A stretch of 52,301 bases of DNA. It comes from DATKCA01 sp035544675. GTDB lineage: Bacteria; Acidobacteriota; Thermoanaerobaculia; Gp7-AA8. Shown piece by piece: positions 15,917-24,481 of the stretch. A program made the translations under genes and the position numbers. Position 1 is the first letter of the stretch; each line of letters opens with the position of its first letter. The notes under the pieces were generated by a model, which was not told the DNA's origin, searched no databases, and saw only the letters and a program-made list of their open reading frames with translations. The stretch covers positions 1-52,301 of the forward strand of contig DATKCA010000206.1 in assembly GCA_035544675.1 (NCBI GenBank). Reading direction: 5' to 3'.

Positions 15917-17797
15917 ATGCTGATCGAGGCGGAGGCGATCCCGTACGATCCGGCGCCGCTCCGCGGCGAACGGCTGCTCGTCCTCGCGCCGCACCCCGAC
16001 GACGAGGTCATCGGCTGCGGTGGCCTGCTGGCCCTTCACCTCCGCGAGAAGCGCGCCGTGTTCATCGTCGTCGCCACCGACGGGACGAAGGCCACAGGCG
16101 CCAGCGTGGACGCCGGCACCTACCGCCAGTTACGGGAGGCCGAATCGCGGCGAGGGCTGGATGCTCTGGGGGAAGGCGCAGGAGTCGACTTTCTGCGCTT
16201 CCCCGACCGCGGTCTCGACGACTCCGTCGCCGCCGCCCTGAGGGAGCGTCTTCTCCAGTTCAGACCCGACGTCGTCTGTCTTCCCAGCCCGATGGAGATT
16301 CACCCCGATCACATCGCGCTCTCGCGCGCATTCTGTCTTCTGATTCAGCGCGATGAGTCGCTGTTCGCTGAGCTGGCCATGACCCGCGTGGCGTTCTACG
16401 AGATCAGCCATCCCATCCGGCCGAACACGCTCGTCGACATCACCGACGTGGCGGAGACGAAGTACGCCGCCATCGCCGCTCACCAGTCGCAGATCGAGCT
16501 CAAGGACTATGTCGCGTACGCGCGCGGTCTCAATGCCTACAGGGCCATGACTCTGCCGCCGGCCACCAGGTTCGCGGAAGGGTACTGGGTCACCGCTCTG
16601 CCGGAGCTGCACCGCACTTCATTCGGCGACCTGCGGCGCGCCGTCGGGGCCTGGGCGCACGCCGAGATCGTCCGGGAGACCATTCCGGTCACGGTCGTGG
16701 TCAGGACGAAGGACCGTCCCGCTCTGTTGCGCGAGGCACTCGGCTCCATCGCGGCCGGCCAGTATCCTGCGGAAGTCGTCGTGGTGAACGACGGAGGATC
16801 GCCGCCTGACCCGGGCGATGGCGTCACGGTCGTCGATCACGGGTCGCCACGCGGACGATCGGAGGCGATGAACAGCGGAGTACGCGCGGCCAGGACAAGG
16901 TTCATCGCCTTTCTCGATGACGACGACCTCTTCTACCCCGAGCATCTGCCGGCTCTCGGCGCAGCCGTTTCAGCGGCCCCAAAGCGGGCAGCGTGGTACA
17001 CGGACGCGCTGTCGGTCTTTCTCCGCATTGGCCCCAGCGGATCCTACGAACGGGAATCGCGGCTGCGTCTCTTTGCGAGCGACTTCGACCGCGCGCTGCT
17101 CCTGGTCGACAACTACATCCCGCTTCCGACCCTCCTCGTGGAGCGCGAACAGTATCTGGCCGCCGGCGGCTTCGATGCCGCCTTCGACCTCTTCGAAGAC
17201 TGGGACTTTCTCATCCGCCTGTCGCAGCGCGGCGACTTCCAGCGCGTGCCCCGCATCACTTGCGAAATACGGCATTTCGCAGGGGGCGGCTCGATCATCC
17301 TCGACAAGCCCGAAGGCTCCTCTCCGTTCCGGGAGGCCAAGCTCGCCGTGTGGAGGAAACACGCGAGCCTGATGAGCACCGGCATTTTCGCGGATGTGTT
17401 CGAAAGACAGAAGGCCCGGCTGAACGAGCTGGGAAGCCAGCTCGTGGATGCAAAGGGTCGTTCCAGCCATCTCGAGATCGACATCCACCGGGGAGAGCGC
17501 GAGCAAAAACGCCTGGTCGGCGAGCTCCACGACCTCGGTGCCAGGCTGGAGGAACGGATCAGAGCGCTCGAAGACTCGCTGCAGAATGCGGAGGCGGAGG
17601 CCGGGAGGCAGGCCGCGGAGGTCGGGCGGCGGGCCGCCGAAGTCCTGGGCGCTCAAAAGGAGCTGGCCGGCGCGACGTCCGCGCTGCGAGCCACGTACTC
17701 CGAGATCGAGCGCCTGCAGGGCCTGCTGGACATGATCTTCAAGTCGCGCACGTGGAAGCTGCACACACTCCTGGAGAAGATGCGGGGACGCGGATGA
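15917..17797 (+). CDS. PIG-L (LmbE) deacetylase fused to GT2 glycosyltransferase with coiled-coil tail
   Basis: The 626-aa protein combines three parts. Residues 18-235 are a PIG-L-type zinc deacetylase acting on N-acetylglucosaminyl groups: VLAPHPDDEVIGCGG (H26, D29) and MEIHPDHIAL (H132). Residues 256-470 are a GT2 nucleotide-sugar transferase: TVVVRTKDRPALLREAL, VVVNDGG and the metal-binding run FLDDDDLFYPEH near 333-336, then DLFEDWDFLIRLSQ. Residues about 495-620 are a coiled coil. It is first in a six-gene coupled operon. Role inferred: building and deacetylating a surface glycan or glycolipid. Confidence 0.88.
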   Translation: MLIEAEAIPYDPAPLRGERLLVLAPHPDDEVIGCGGLLALHLREKRAVFIVVATDGTKATGASVDAGTYRQLREAESRRGLDALGEGAGVDFLRFPDRGLDDSVAAALRERLLQFRPDVVCLPSPMEIHPDHIALSRAFCLLIQRDESLFAELAMTRVAFYEISHPIRPNTLVDITDVAETKYAAIAAHQSQIELKDYVAYARGLNAYRAMTLPPATRFAEGYWVTALPELHRTSFGDLRRAVGAWAHAEIVRETIPVTVVVRTKDRPALLREALGSIAAGQYPAEVVVVNDGGSPPDPGDGVTVVDHGSPRGRSEAMNSGVRAARTRFIAFLDDDDLFYPEHLPALGAAVSAAPKRAAWYTDALSVFLRIGPSGSYERESRLRLFASDFDRALLLVDNYIPLPTLLVEREQYLAAGGFDAAFDLFEDWDFLIRLSQRGDFQRVPRITCEIRHFAGGGSIILDKPEGSSPFREAKLAVWRKHASLMSTGIFADVFERQKARLNELGSQLVDAKGRSSHLEIDIHRGEREQKRLVGELHDLGARLEERIRALEDSLQNAEAEAGRQAAEVGRRAAEVLGAQKELAGATSALRATYSEIERLQGLLDMIFKSRTWKLHTLLEKMRGRG

Positions 17798-19014
17798 GTC
17801 GCGTCCTGCTGGTCTGCCCCGAGCCGCTCGGTCACGGGCAGCCCGCCGGCATCGGGATCCGGTTCCTCGAGTTCGCCCGTGTGCTGCAGGGGGATGAGCA
17901 CGAGATCACGGTGCTCAGCCCGGGGGGCGGGGCCATCGCCGGCTGCCGCTCGGATGCGCTCACACCGGAGAGCATCGCCAGGGACACGAAATGGGCGGAC
18001 GTTGCGGTCGTGCAGGGGCACGCCGCGAACAGCCTGTTCGCCCACGGAGAGATCGTCCCGACGGTCGTCGATCTCTACGATCCCTTCATCATCGAGAATC
18101 TGCACTACTTCGCGGAGCGGGGAGGCGAAGTGTTCGCGCACGATCACGCCACGCTGCTGCGCTCCATGATGCAGGGCGACCTGTTTCTCGCCGCCTCCAC
18201 CTCTCAGCGCCTCTTCTACCTCGGCGCGCTACTGGCCGTGGGGCGGCTGAACCCGCACCTGTTCGAGGCCGACCCACAGCTGGAGTCGCTGATCCGGATC
18301 GCTCCGTTCGGCGTGCAGCCGGAGAGACCGATCGCAGAGCGCGACAGGCACTCGATCCTCTTCGGCGGGATCTACGACTGGTACGACCCGGTCCTGGCGA
18401 TCGATGCCGTCGCGGCGGCGCGCAAGTCCATTCCGGCGCTCGCCGTCACGTTCACACGCCATCCCAATCCCGAGCTGACGCCGCAGGGGAAAGCGGCCGA
18501 GGCGGTGGAGCACGTGAGGCGCCGCGGGTACGGCGGGTTCGTCCGCTTCGAGCCGTGGTTCGCCTACGACAGACGCGGCGACTTCTTCGACCGGTTTGCT
18601 CTTGCCCTGATCACGTTTTCTCAGTCGATCGAGACGGATTTGTCCATGCGCACGCGAGTGTACGACTACCTGTGGGGCGGACTTCCGATCGTGACGAGCT
18701 CCGCGCCGGGAACGGACGAGCTGCTGGAGCGATACGGCGCCGGATCGGTCGTGGGCGATCTTTCCGCGGACGGGTTCGCGAAGGAGATCGTGGCCATCCT
18801 GAGCAGCGAATCGCGTTACGCGTCGATGGTCTCGGGGTCGCGTCGCTTCGTCTCCGAGCATCAGTGGCCGAAGGTGCTCGCGCCGCTGCGCGACTTTTGC
18901 CGCTCTCCCCGCATCGATCCACGGAAGGAAGACTTCACCGTCCGCATGAACGCAGCCGAGGCTCCCCGATCCATCCTCGACCGGCTCAGGCGCCGGATCG
19001 GAGGCGCGTTCTGA
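17794..19014 (+). CDS. GT4-like glycosyltransferase (GT-B fold)
   Basis: The start is ATG at 17794, overlapping the previous stop (ATGA); the long frame upstream of it is a shadow. The 406-aa product starts MSRVLLVCPEPLGHGQPAGI. It carries a C-terminal GT-B donor-site region with LFGGIYDWYDPVLAIDA and SMRTRVYDYLWGGLPIV then GTDELL, as in family 4 transferases. The classical E-x7-E motif is not obvious. Donor and acceptor cannot be inferred. Confidence 0.8.
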   Translation: MSRVLLVCPEPLGHGQPAGIGIRFLEFARVLQGDEHEITVLSPGGGAIAGCRSDALTPESIARDTKWADVAVVQGHAANSLFAHGEIVPTVVDLYDPFIIENLHYFAERGGEVFAHDHATLLRSMMQGDLFLAASTSQRLFYLGALLAVGRLNPHLFEADPQLESLIRIAPFGVQPERPIAERDRHSILFGGIYDWYDPVLAIDAVAAARKSIPALAVTFTRHPNPELTPQGKAAEAVEHVRRRGYGGFVRFEPWFAYDRRGDFFDRFALALITFSQSIETDLSMRTRVYDYLWGGLPIVTSSAPGTDELLERYGAGSVVGDLSADGFAKEIVAILSSESRYASMVSGSRRFVSEHQWPKVLAPLRDFCRSPRIDPRKEDFTVRMNAAEAPRSILDRLRRRIGGAF

Positions 19015-20207
19015 CGTCACCCAGCGTCGAGGTCATCATCGTCAACTGGAACAGCCGCCAGCACACGCTCGACTGCGTGAGCGCTGTCGACGGGCAGCTC
19101 GGCGAGACCGGGAATGCTTCGATCACCGTGGTGGACAACGGGTCGACGGATGGCAGCGCCGGCGCCGTCGCGGCACGCTTCCCGGAAGTGAAGCTCTTCG
19201 CGCTCCCGGCGAACCGCGGGTTCACGGGCGGCATCGCCGCGGCGATGGCCGGATCAGGGGCGGACTACGTCGTCTTTCTGAACAACGACGCCGTTCCGCA
19301 GGAGGGCTGGCTCCCCGCTCTGGTCGGCGCCATGGAGTCGGCGCCGGCCGACGTGATCTCGATCGGCGGGAGAATCACCGACCTGTCCGGGAAGCTCATC
19401 GACTTCATCGGCGGCGTGATGACGTTCGACGGTCACGGCTTCCAGACCGGCTTCCGCCACCCGCTCGGATCACACGAGGAACCGAAGGCGGGCGGCGAGA
19501 TTCTCTTTGCGTGCGGCGGGAACATGATCTCGCGCCGCGCCGCGCTCGAGGAGCTGGGCGCCTTCGACGACGACTACTTCGCGTATCTGGAAGACGTCGA
19601 CCTCGGGTGGCGGGCCTGGCTGTCCGGACATCGAGTTCTCTACGAGCCGGCCGCGCTCGTCCGCCACGCCTCCTCCGCCACCAGCGACCGTCTCGGGAAC
19701 TTCGAGCGCGGCGTCCTCTTTGAGCGCAATGCCCTGCAGACCGTGATCAAGAATTACGACGAGGAGATGCTTCGCGAGGCGGCGGGAGCAATCTTTCTCA
19801 CCTACCTTCATCGTCTCCACCACTACACCACGACGCGAAACGGGGCGGAGGGACTGACACGCGCTCCGTTCGAGGGTGAGAGCGCCACGGTGTCCTCCGG
19901 CATGCTCAGCCGTCTCTGGCGGCGGCTGGTCCCGCGCACCATCGCGAAGATCGAGGACCCGCTGACCGCCATGCAGTTCCGCGCATTCGAGTGGATCGTT
20001 CGAAACGAGAGCCGCATCGCCGCCAAACGCGAGCTCGTGCAGAGCAGGCGCAAACGGAGCGACGAGGATATCTTCTCGCGCTTTCCGCTTCACTTCGTTC
20101 CCACCTATCCCGGCGACGACGCTCTGATGGCCGGCGCTCTGTTCCGGCTGCTGCGACCACGCACTCCTTCGGCCGATCGGAAGCTGGGCGATATCATCGC
20201 AACGTGA
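19011..20207 (+). CDS. GT2 glycosyltransferase (rhamnosyltransferase-like), probable CTG start
   Basis: The product (398 aa) is a GT-A enzyme: VEVIIVNWNSRQHTLDCV, ITVVDNGSTDGS, NRGFTGGIAAAMAGS, metal-binding VFLNNDAVPQEGW, then a typical FDDDYFAYLEDVDLGWRAW acceptor region. No ATG, GTG or TTG exists in frame at the expected position. CTG at 19011 overlaps the previous stop as CTGA and is preceded by GGAGG at 19000-19004 with six-base spacing, so CTG is the likely start. A C-terminal basic helix-rich tail follows the catalytic domain. Confidence 0.85.
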   Translation: MTSPSVEVIIVNWNSRQHTLDCVSAVDGQLGETGNASITVVDNGSTDGSAGAVAARFPEVKLFALPANRGFTGGIAAAMAGSGADYVVFLNNDAVPQEGWLPALVGAMESAPADVISIGGRITDLSGKLIDFIGGVMTFDGHGFQTGFRHPLGSHEEPKAGGEILFACGGNMISRRAALEELGAFDDDYFAYLEDVDLGWRAWLSGHRVLYEPAALVRHASSATSDRLGNFERGVLFERNALQTVIKNYDEEMLREAAGAIFLTYLHRLHHYTTTRNGAEGLTRAPFEGESATVSSGMLSRLWRRLVPRTIAKIEDPLTAMQFRAFEWIVRNESRIAAKRELVQSRRKRSDEDIFSRFPLHFVPTYPGDDALMAGALFRLLRPRTPSADRKLGDIIAT

Positions 20208-21109
20208 GCTGGTGGCGCCGATTTCTTCCCCGGGGGGTCTTCTGGCGCCAGATGGCCCGGTTCGGCGCGCTCTGCCTGCCTGTCTGGATGGAGCCTGTGG
20301 TCATGGCGTTCTGGTCCGGCTTCTTCCTGATGTGGGGGGCCGGTCGCCGCGGGGTGATGCGGAACCTGGCGGCGATCAAGCCCCGCTCGTGGGCATTCGT
20401 GAACTTCTTCCGGGCCTATCGCGTGTTCTGGAACTTCGGCTGGACCATGACCGACAACATGCGGTTCAAGGAGCTGCGCATCATTCCGGACTGGGAGTTC
20501 GTCGGCCTCGACCACTTCGAGAAGCTCCAGTCCGAGCCTGGCGGCGCGATCATTCTCACCGCGCACATGGGCAGCTACGATCTCGCCGCCCAGCTCTTCT
20601 CGGAGCTGACCGGGAGGCGGATGTACATGGTCCGTGCCCCGGAGATCGATCCGCAGACTCAGGAGTTCGAACAGCAGCAGGAGGGTCGCACGGGCAGCGA
20701 CGGCCTGACGGTCGAGTTCAACACGAAGTCGTCCGATCTCGCGCTGGATCTTCTGGAGGCCATTCAGCGCGGAGAGCTCGTGGCCATCCAGGGCGATCGG
20801 GTCACTCCGGGCATCGCCACATTCCCGGCGCAACTGTTCAGCAAGCCGGTCCAGATCCCTTCCGGGCCGTTCGCGCTGGCACTGGCCGCCCGCGTTCCGA
20901 TCTATCCGCTATTCGTCATCCGCGCGGGACGGCGGCGATACCGGCTGCAGACCTGCGAGCCGATCGTCGTTCTGCGCACGCGGGCGCGGCGCGACGACGA
21001 TCTGCGCGACGCCGTCGCCGCCTGGACCAAACACCTCGAAACGGTCATCGAAGCCGGCTGGTACCAGTGGTTCATGTTCGAGCCCTACTCGAAGGAGCTC
21101 CCTGCATGA
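20204..21109 (+). CDS. Lipid A biosynthesis-type lysophospholipid acyltransferase (LpxL/HtrB family)
   Basis: GTG at 20204 overlaps the preceding stop (GTGA). The 301-aa product shows the family plan: an N-terminal hydrophobic segment (about 20-45), the catalytic H-x4-D motif in ILTAHMGSYDLAA, ELVAIQGDRVTPG with an arginine-containing block, and FALALAARVPIYPLFVIR. Members transfer acyl chains to lipid A or to other glycolipids. In this operon, without other lpx genes, acylation of a lipid-linked glycan is as likely as lipid A. Confidence 0.88.
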   Translation: MSWWRRFLPRGVFWRQMARFGALCLPVWMEPVVMAFWSGFFLMWGAGRRGVMRNLAAIKPRSWAFVNFFRAYRVFWNFGWTMTDNMRFKELRIIPDWEFVGLDHFEKLQSEPGGAIILTAHMGSYDLAAQLFSELTGRRMYMVRAPEIDPQTQEFEQQQEGRTGSDGLTVEFNTKSSDLALDLLEAIQRGELVAIQGDRVTPGIATFPAQLFSKPVQIPSGPFALALAARVPIYPLFVIRAGRRRYRLQTCEPIVVLRTRARRDDDLRDAVAAWTKHLETVIEAGWYQWFMFEPYSKELPA

Positions 21110-21642
21110 GAGCCGTGAGAGGCCGCGCCGACACGCGATGGGCGCCGTCCCGCTTCAACTTCGCGATCTTCCGGCTGGCCGCGCTGGTGGTGGCATCGCG
21201 GGCGGTGGTCGAACATCGTCGCGGCGAAGTGCTCGTCATCGACCGGAACCAGAACGCCGCGGAGAGCTATGCGGTCTCGATCTGGGTGGTGGCCAGCCTG
21301 ACTGCCTATGCAGCGTCCTTGCTGGCCGCGCCCCTGGGATGGATCGCGGCGGCGATCGTGGCGCTTCCGGCCGTCCTGGTGCTCTGTCAGGCCGCCATCG
21401 TCGCGGGAGGTCTCTTCGTCCTTCCCGCCATCCGCCACGACCATACCCGCCTCAATTCAGTTCTGTTGATGACGTCCCTGGTGGCGGTGTCCGCATGGAT
21501 CGCGTCGACGACGCTGTGGTCGCGGTACGTCGGCATGCTGTTCATCGCCATCGTGGCGCTCAACGCCATCGCGGCAGTGCCGGCGCGGCTGCTGAGAGCG
21601 CGGATGGCGGCAGCCGACCGCGCCCGCGGGGTGACCGATTGA
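21106..21642 (+). CDS. Hypothetical 178-aa multi-pass membrane protein
   Basis: ATG at 21106 overlaps the acyltransferase stop (ATGA). After a basic N-terminus there are about four hydrophobic helices (approximately 62-80, 83-107, 118-135, 142-160), with a basic C-terminal end RARMAAADRARGVTD. No motif is recognised. Its place between an acyltransferase and a polysaccharide deacetylase suggests a membrane accessory of the same pathway. Confidence 0.7.
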   Translation: MRAVRGRADTRWAPSRFNFAIFRLAALVVASRAVVEHRRGEVLVIDRNQNAAESYAVSIWVVASLTAYAASLLAAPLGWIAAAIVALPAVLVLCQAAIVAGGLFVLPAIRHDHTRLNSVLLMTSLVAVSAWIASTTLWSRYVGMLFIAIVALNAIAAVPARLLRARMAAADRARGVTD

Positions 21643-22394
21643 GGCGGGCCATTCTCCTTTTTGCAGCCGTTGCGCCGCTCATCACACTGCTCCTCTGGTC
21701 CACATCCGCGGTGGCCGCCCTCGGCATCCTGATGCTGTCACACGCACTGCTGCTCTATCCGACGCTCGTCGCCAATGCGCAGTGGCTCGGTCCGGTGATG
21801 ACCCGGTTCGAGACCGGCCAGCGCGAGCTCTGGCTCACGATCGATGACGGGCCCGCCGACGACACACCCGTCGTGCTCGATGTCCTGGAACGGCTCGGTG
21901 TCCAGGCGACCTTCTTCGTGAAGGGCATCCTCACGGAGAAGCGCGCCGACTTCGCCCGCGAGATCGTACGGCGCGGTCACACACTGGGCAACCACTCCTG
22001 GTCGCATCCCAGCGCCACGTTCTGGTGCCTCCTGCCGTCCGCCGTCCGTCGCCAGGTCGAACGCTGCAACGACGCCATCGCCGCAATCACGTCGAGCGCG
22101 CCGCGCTGTTTCCGCGCGCCGGTGGGCATGAAGAACCCCGCCGTTCATCCGGTGCTGAAGCGCCACGGAATGACGCTGGTTGGCTGGAGCGCGCGCGGCT
22201 TCGACAGCACGACCGACGATCCGGAAGTCGTCCTGCGGCGAGTCCTTCCCGACGTTCGTCCCGGCGCAATCGTCCTTCTCCATCAGGGCCGCGCATCGTC
22301 GGCCCGAATCATCGAGAGAACGGTCATCGAGCTGCAGAAGCTCGGCTACTCGTTCGTCGTTCCTGACGCCGGACGCCTGAAGACGAACAGATAG
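21639..22394 (+). CDS. Polysaccharide deacetylase (NodB domain), membrane-anchored
   Basis: TTG at 21639 overlaps the previous stop (TTGA). The first 45 residues hold two hydrophobic helices, so the catalytic domain is membrane-attached. The carbohydrate esterase 4 motifs are present: LTIDDGPADDTPVVLD (motif 1 Asp pair), GHTLGNHSWSHPS (zinc-binding H-S-x-S-H), CFRAPVGMKNP (motif 3), GWSARGFDS and AIVLLHQG (motif 5). It removes N- or O-acetyl groups from glycans. Its 3' end overlaps the convergent methyltransferase gene by 49 bp. It closes the operon. Confidence 0.92.
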   Translation: MRRAILLFAAVAPLITLLLWSTSAVAALGILMLSHALLLYPTLVANAQWLGPVMTRFETGQRELWLTIDDGPADDTPVVLDVLERLGVQATFFVKGILTEKRADFAREIVRRGHTLGNHSWSHPSATFWCLLPSAVRRQVERCNDAIAAITSSAPRCFRAPVGMKNPAVHPVLKRHGMTLVGWSARGFDSTTDDPEVVLRRVLPDVRPGAIVLLHQGRASSARIIERTVIELQKLGYSFVVPDAGRLKTNR

Positions 22395-23014
22395 TTGTTG
22401 AAAGGCGTGCGGCCCCACAGGGGACGAACCTCCGCCGAGAAACCAGCCGAGCGGAATGGGGCGACGATCTGCTCCGCGGTCGGAAAGTGCAGCCGCTCCG
22501 CCTTCAGCCAGCGGATGCCGCGTGAGAACGCCTCCTGCGCCGCCGTGAGCCGGTAACGGAGGGAACCGTCGCGCACGGCATCACGGACCACGGCCACTCC
22601 TCCAGGCGGAACCGCAGCGGCCATCCGCCGCAGGATGTCGTCCTGCTCCTCCGTTCGAAAGTAATGCAGGACGTCGAGCGCGGCGATGTTGCTGCCGGCC
22701 GGGAACGGTTCCCTGACGTCTCCCCTTCTGAAATCGAGACCGCTGTACTGCGCCGCGATCTCTCCGGCCATGGCGATCTTCCCCTGGTCGTGATCGATCC
22801 CGATGACAGGCTCGTTGAACCCGTGTTCGCGAAGGTAGAACCCGAGGAGGCCGACGCCGCAGCCGATGTCGAACAATGGACCGCGAGCCGGTTGAAGCAC
22901 CTCCAGCGCCGCGCGATAGACGGGATCATGGCGCAGCTTCGACGCGACATACCCGCGGACGAAGGGCCCGCCGAACCGGGCTGCGATCCGTGCCGTGACC
23001 TCGTCGCGCGTCAC
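22346..23014 (-). CDS. SAM-dependent methyltransferase
   Basis: The 222-aa class I methyltransferase has motif I LFDIGCGVGLLGFYL, an acidic loop VIGIDHDQGKIAMA, and ALDVLHYF/PPGGVAVVRDAV later. Start is GTG at 23014, overlapping the response regulator stop (GTGA). The substrate is not identifiable; the location at the edge of the glycan region makes a small-molecule or glycan methylation possible. Confidence 0.85.
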   Translation of the reverse strand: MTRDEVTARIAARFGGPFVRGYVASKLRHDPVYRAALEVLQPARGPLFDIGCGVGLLGFYLREHGFNEPVIGIDHDQGKIAMAGEIAAQYSGLDFRRGDVREPFPAGSNIAALDVLHYFRTEEQDDILRRMAAAVPPGGVAVVRDAVRDGSLRYRLTAAQEAFSRGIRWLKAERLHFPTAEQIVAPFRSAGFSAEVRPLWGRTPFNNYLFVFRRPASGTTNE

Positions 23015-23427
23015 GGCGAGAGATGTTCGATGAGGTCGATCAGCTCGGGCAGATTGAACGGCTTCGGAAGAATGGCCGAGACTCCCATCTGCAGCACCGC
23101 CTGCGGATCGACGTGCAGGTGCGCGGACACGACGATGATGGGGACCTTGCCGAGGTGGCCGGTCTGCTGGAGGCGCTGAAGGAAGTCCCAGCCGTTGACC
23201 TCCGGCATGGCCAGATCGAGCAGGATCACGTGAGGGTGATGAATCGTGAGCGCGCGCTGCCCTTCTCCACCGTCGCCGGCCAGAAGCACCTGGAAGCCGT
23301 GGCGCCTCAAGGCCGCGGCCAGCATCCCGCGCAGGGGCAGGTCGTCGTCGATCACCAGGACGCGCTTGCGGTCGACGTCGGCGATTCGCTTGGAGCGACC
23401 ACTCTTTCGCTGCTGCAGTTCAGACAT
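23011..23427 (-). CDS. Single-domain response regulator (CheY-like receiver)
   Basis: The 138-aa product is a stand-alone receiver domain with a 20-residue basic N-terminal extension. Conserved residues are all present: acidic cluster D27-D29 in VLVIDDDLPL, phospho-acceptor D71 in ILLDLAMPEVNGW, S101 in VVSAH and K122 in LPKPFN. No output domain follows, and no histidine kinase is in the window. Coupling to a methyltransferase recalls chemotaxis-like or c-di-GMP-linked circuits but proves nothing. Confidence 0.92.
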   Translation of the reverse strand: MSELQQRKSGRSKRIADVDRKRVLVIDDDLPLRGMLAAALRRHGFQVLLAGDGGEGQRALTIHHPHVILLDLAMPEVNGWDFLQRLQQTGHLGKVPIIVVSAHLHVDPQAVLQMGVSAILPKPFNLPELIDLIEHLSP

Positions 23428-23482
23428 GATCGTGATGACTCACTGCCGAGAACGTCAATGCAGGAGGCGAACCACCTCCCCC

Positions 23483-24481
23483 TCAGAACAGATCGCCGTC
23501 TCCCATAGTGTAGTAAAGCGACCGCGCCATTTCCGCTGCCGCGTCCGGCCAGGTGAACGGGACACACATGAGCGACAGATCCTGCGGCTCTGGACGCCGC
23601 TCCAATCCGGACGCGACGAGAGCGTCGTCGAGCCATGCCGGGCGCGGCGGAAACCATCCATCGATCGACTCTACCGGGTAGACCTGCGCAAGATGACGCA
23701 GGGCCGCCTCCAGCGCATCGCCGTGCGCCGGATCGAGCAGCAGGTCGCCGATGCTCATTCGTTTGTCGCGGATCCGAAAAACCAGCCAGCCAACGAGCGT
23801 CCGCCATTTCCGGATGGCCACCACCACGTACGGCGTCTGCGGCGGGGACAGATACCGCCACGTCACGTACCGCGCGTCCCGCTCGAGCAGGAACCTGTAA
23901 TGCGGAGCAAGCCGGGCGAAGAGCGCATCCCATTCCGCGTCGACGGTGGTGGTGAGAACGAACTGAAGGCCGCGCGCCCATCGCTCGAGCCTGCCGATCG
24001 GCCTGAGCCGGGCTTTTTGAGCCACCCGGTAGGCGACCGGCTCCACGCGCGCGCTCCTCAGAAAGCGGAGCGAGAAGCGCTGGATGTTCGAGACGTTGAA
24101 TCCGTAGTTGAATGCGACGCGCCCTTCGCAGAACGTCTCGTAGAAATGTCCGGCCGTGCGGCCCAGGACGCTGCTCGGACCGCGTCCGATGTGCCGGACC
24201 GACGGAGCCGTCATCGTGTCGCCGATCTGATTCGCCTCGATGGTCCGTCCGAACGCGCAGAACCGAACCGGGTATCCGGCATAGTGTCCGACGAGCATGT
24301 CCGGCTCGATGCACGCCACGCTGATGCGATGCAAGCCGTACGGGTTCCGCTCGTACTTCCAGCGCCATTCCTCAGGCCTCCGCGGCTGGTGAAAGGAACG
24401 GGCGAACAGCTCCAGAATCGGCGTCTCGTCACCGGGGCGATACTGGCGAATGACGAAGCGGTCGACGGCTTCAGCGGGCAT
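23483..24481 (-). CDS. GNAT-fold acyltransferase, probable
   Basis: The 332-aa protein starts FVIRQYRPGDETPILELFARSF, the usual beginning of a GNAT domain, followed by EEWRWKYERNPYG and DMLVGHYAGYPVRF. Then come a middle GDTMTAPSVRHIGRG segment and a second, C-terminal GNAT-like half (YVVVAIRKWRTLVGWLVFRI). This two-lobed plan is found in acyltransferases acting in polysaccharide or peptidoglycan-like pathways. It overlaps the upstream gene by 11 bases. The substrate is unknown. Confidence 0.75.
   Translation of the reverse strand: MPAEAVDRFVIRQYRPGDETPILELFARSFHQPRRPEEWRWKYERNPYGLHRISVACIEPDMLVGHYAGYPVRFCAFGRTIEANQIGDTMTAPSVRHIGRGPSSVLGRTAGHFYETFCEGRVAFNYGFNVSNIQRFSLRFLRSARVEPVAYRVAQKARLRPIGRLERWARGLQFVLTTTVDAEWDALFARLAPHYRFLLERDARYVTWRYLSPPQTPYVVVAIRKWRTLVGWLVFRIRDKRMSIGDLLLDPAHGDALEAALRHLAQVYPVESIDGWFPPRPAWLDDALVASGLERRPEPQDLSLMCVPFTWPDAAAEMARSLYYTMGDGDLF

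Noticed and set aside
14200..16356. 718-aa open frame on the plus strand
   Set aside because: It lies opposite tpiA and the GGDEF gene, whose proteins are clearly recognisable. Its translation is low-complexity, Arg/Gly/Asp-rich shadow sequence of high-GC DNA.
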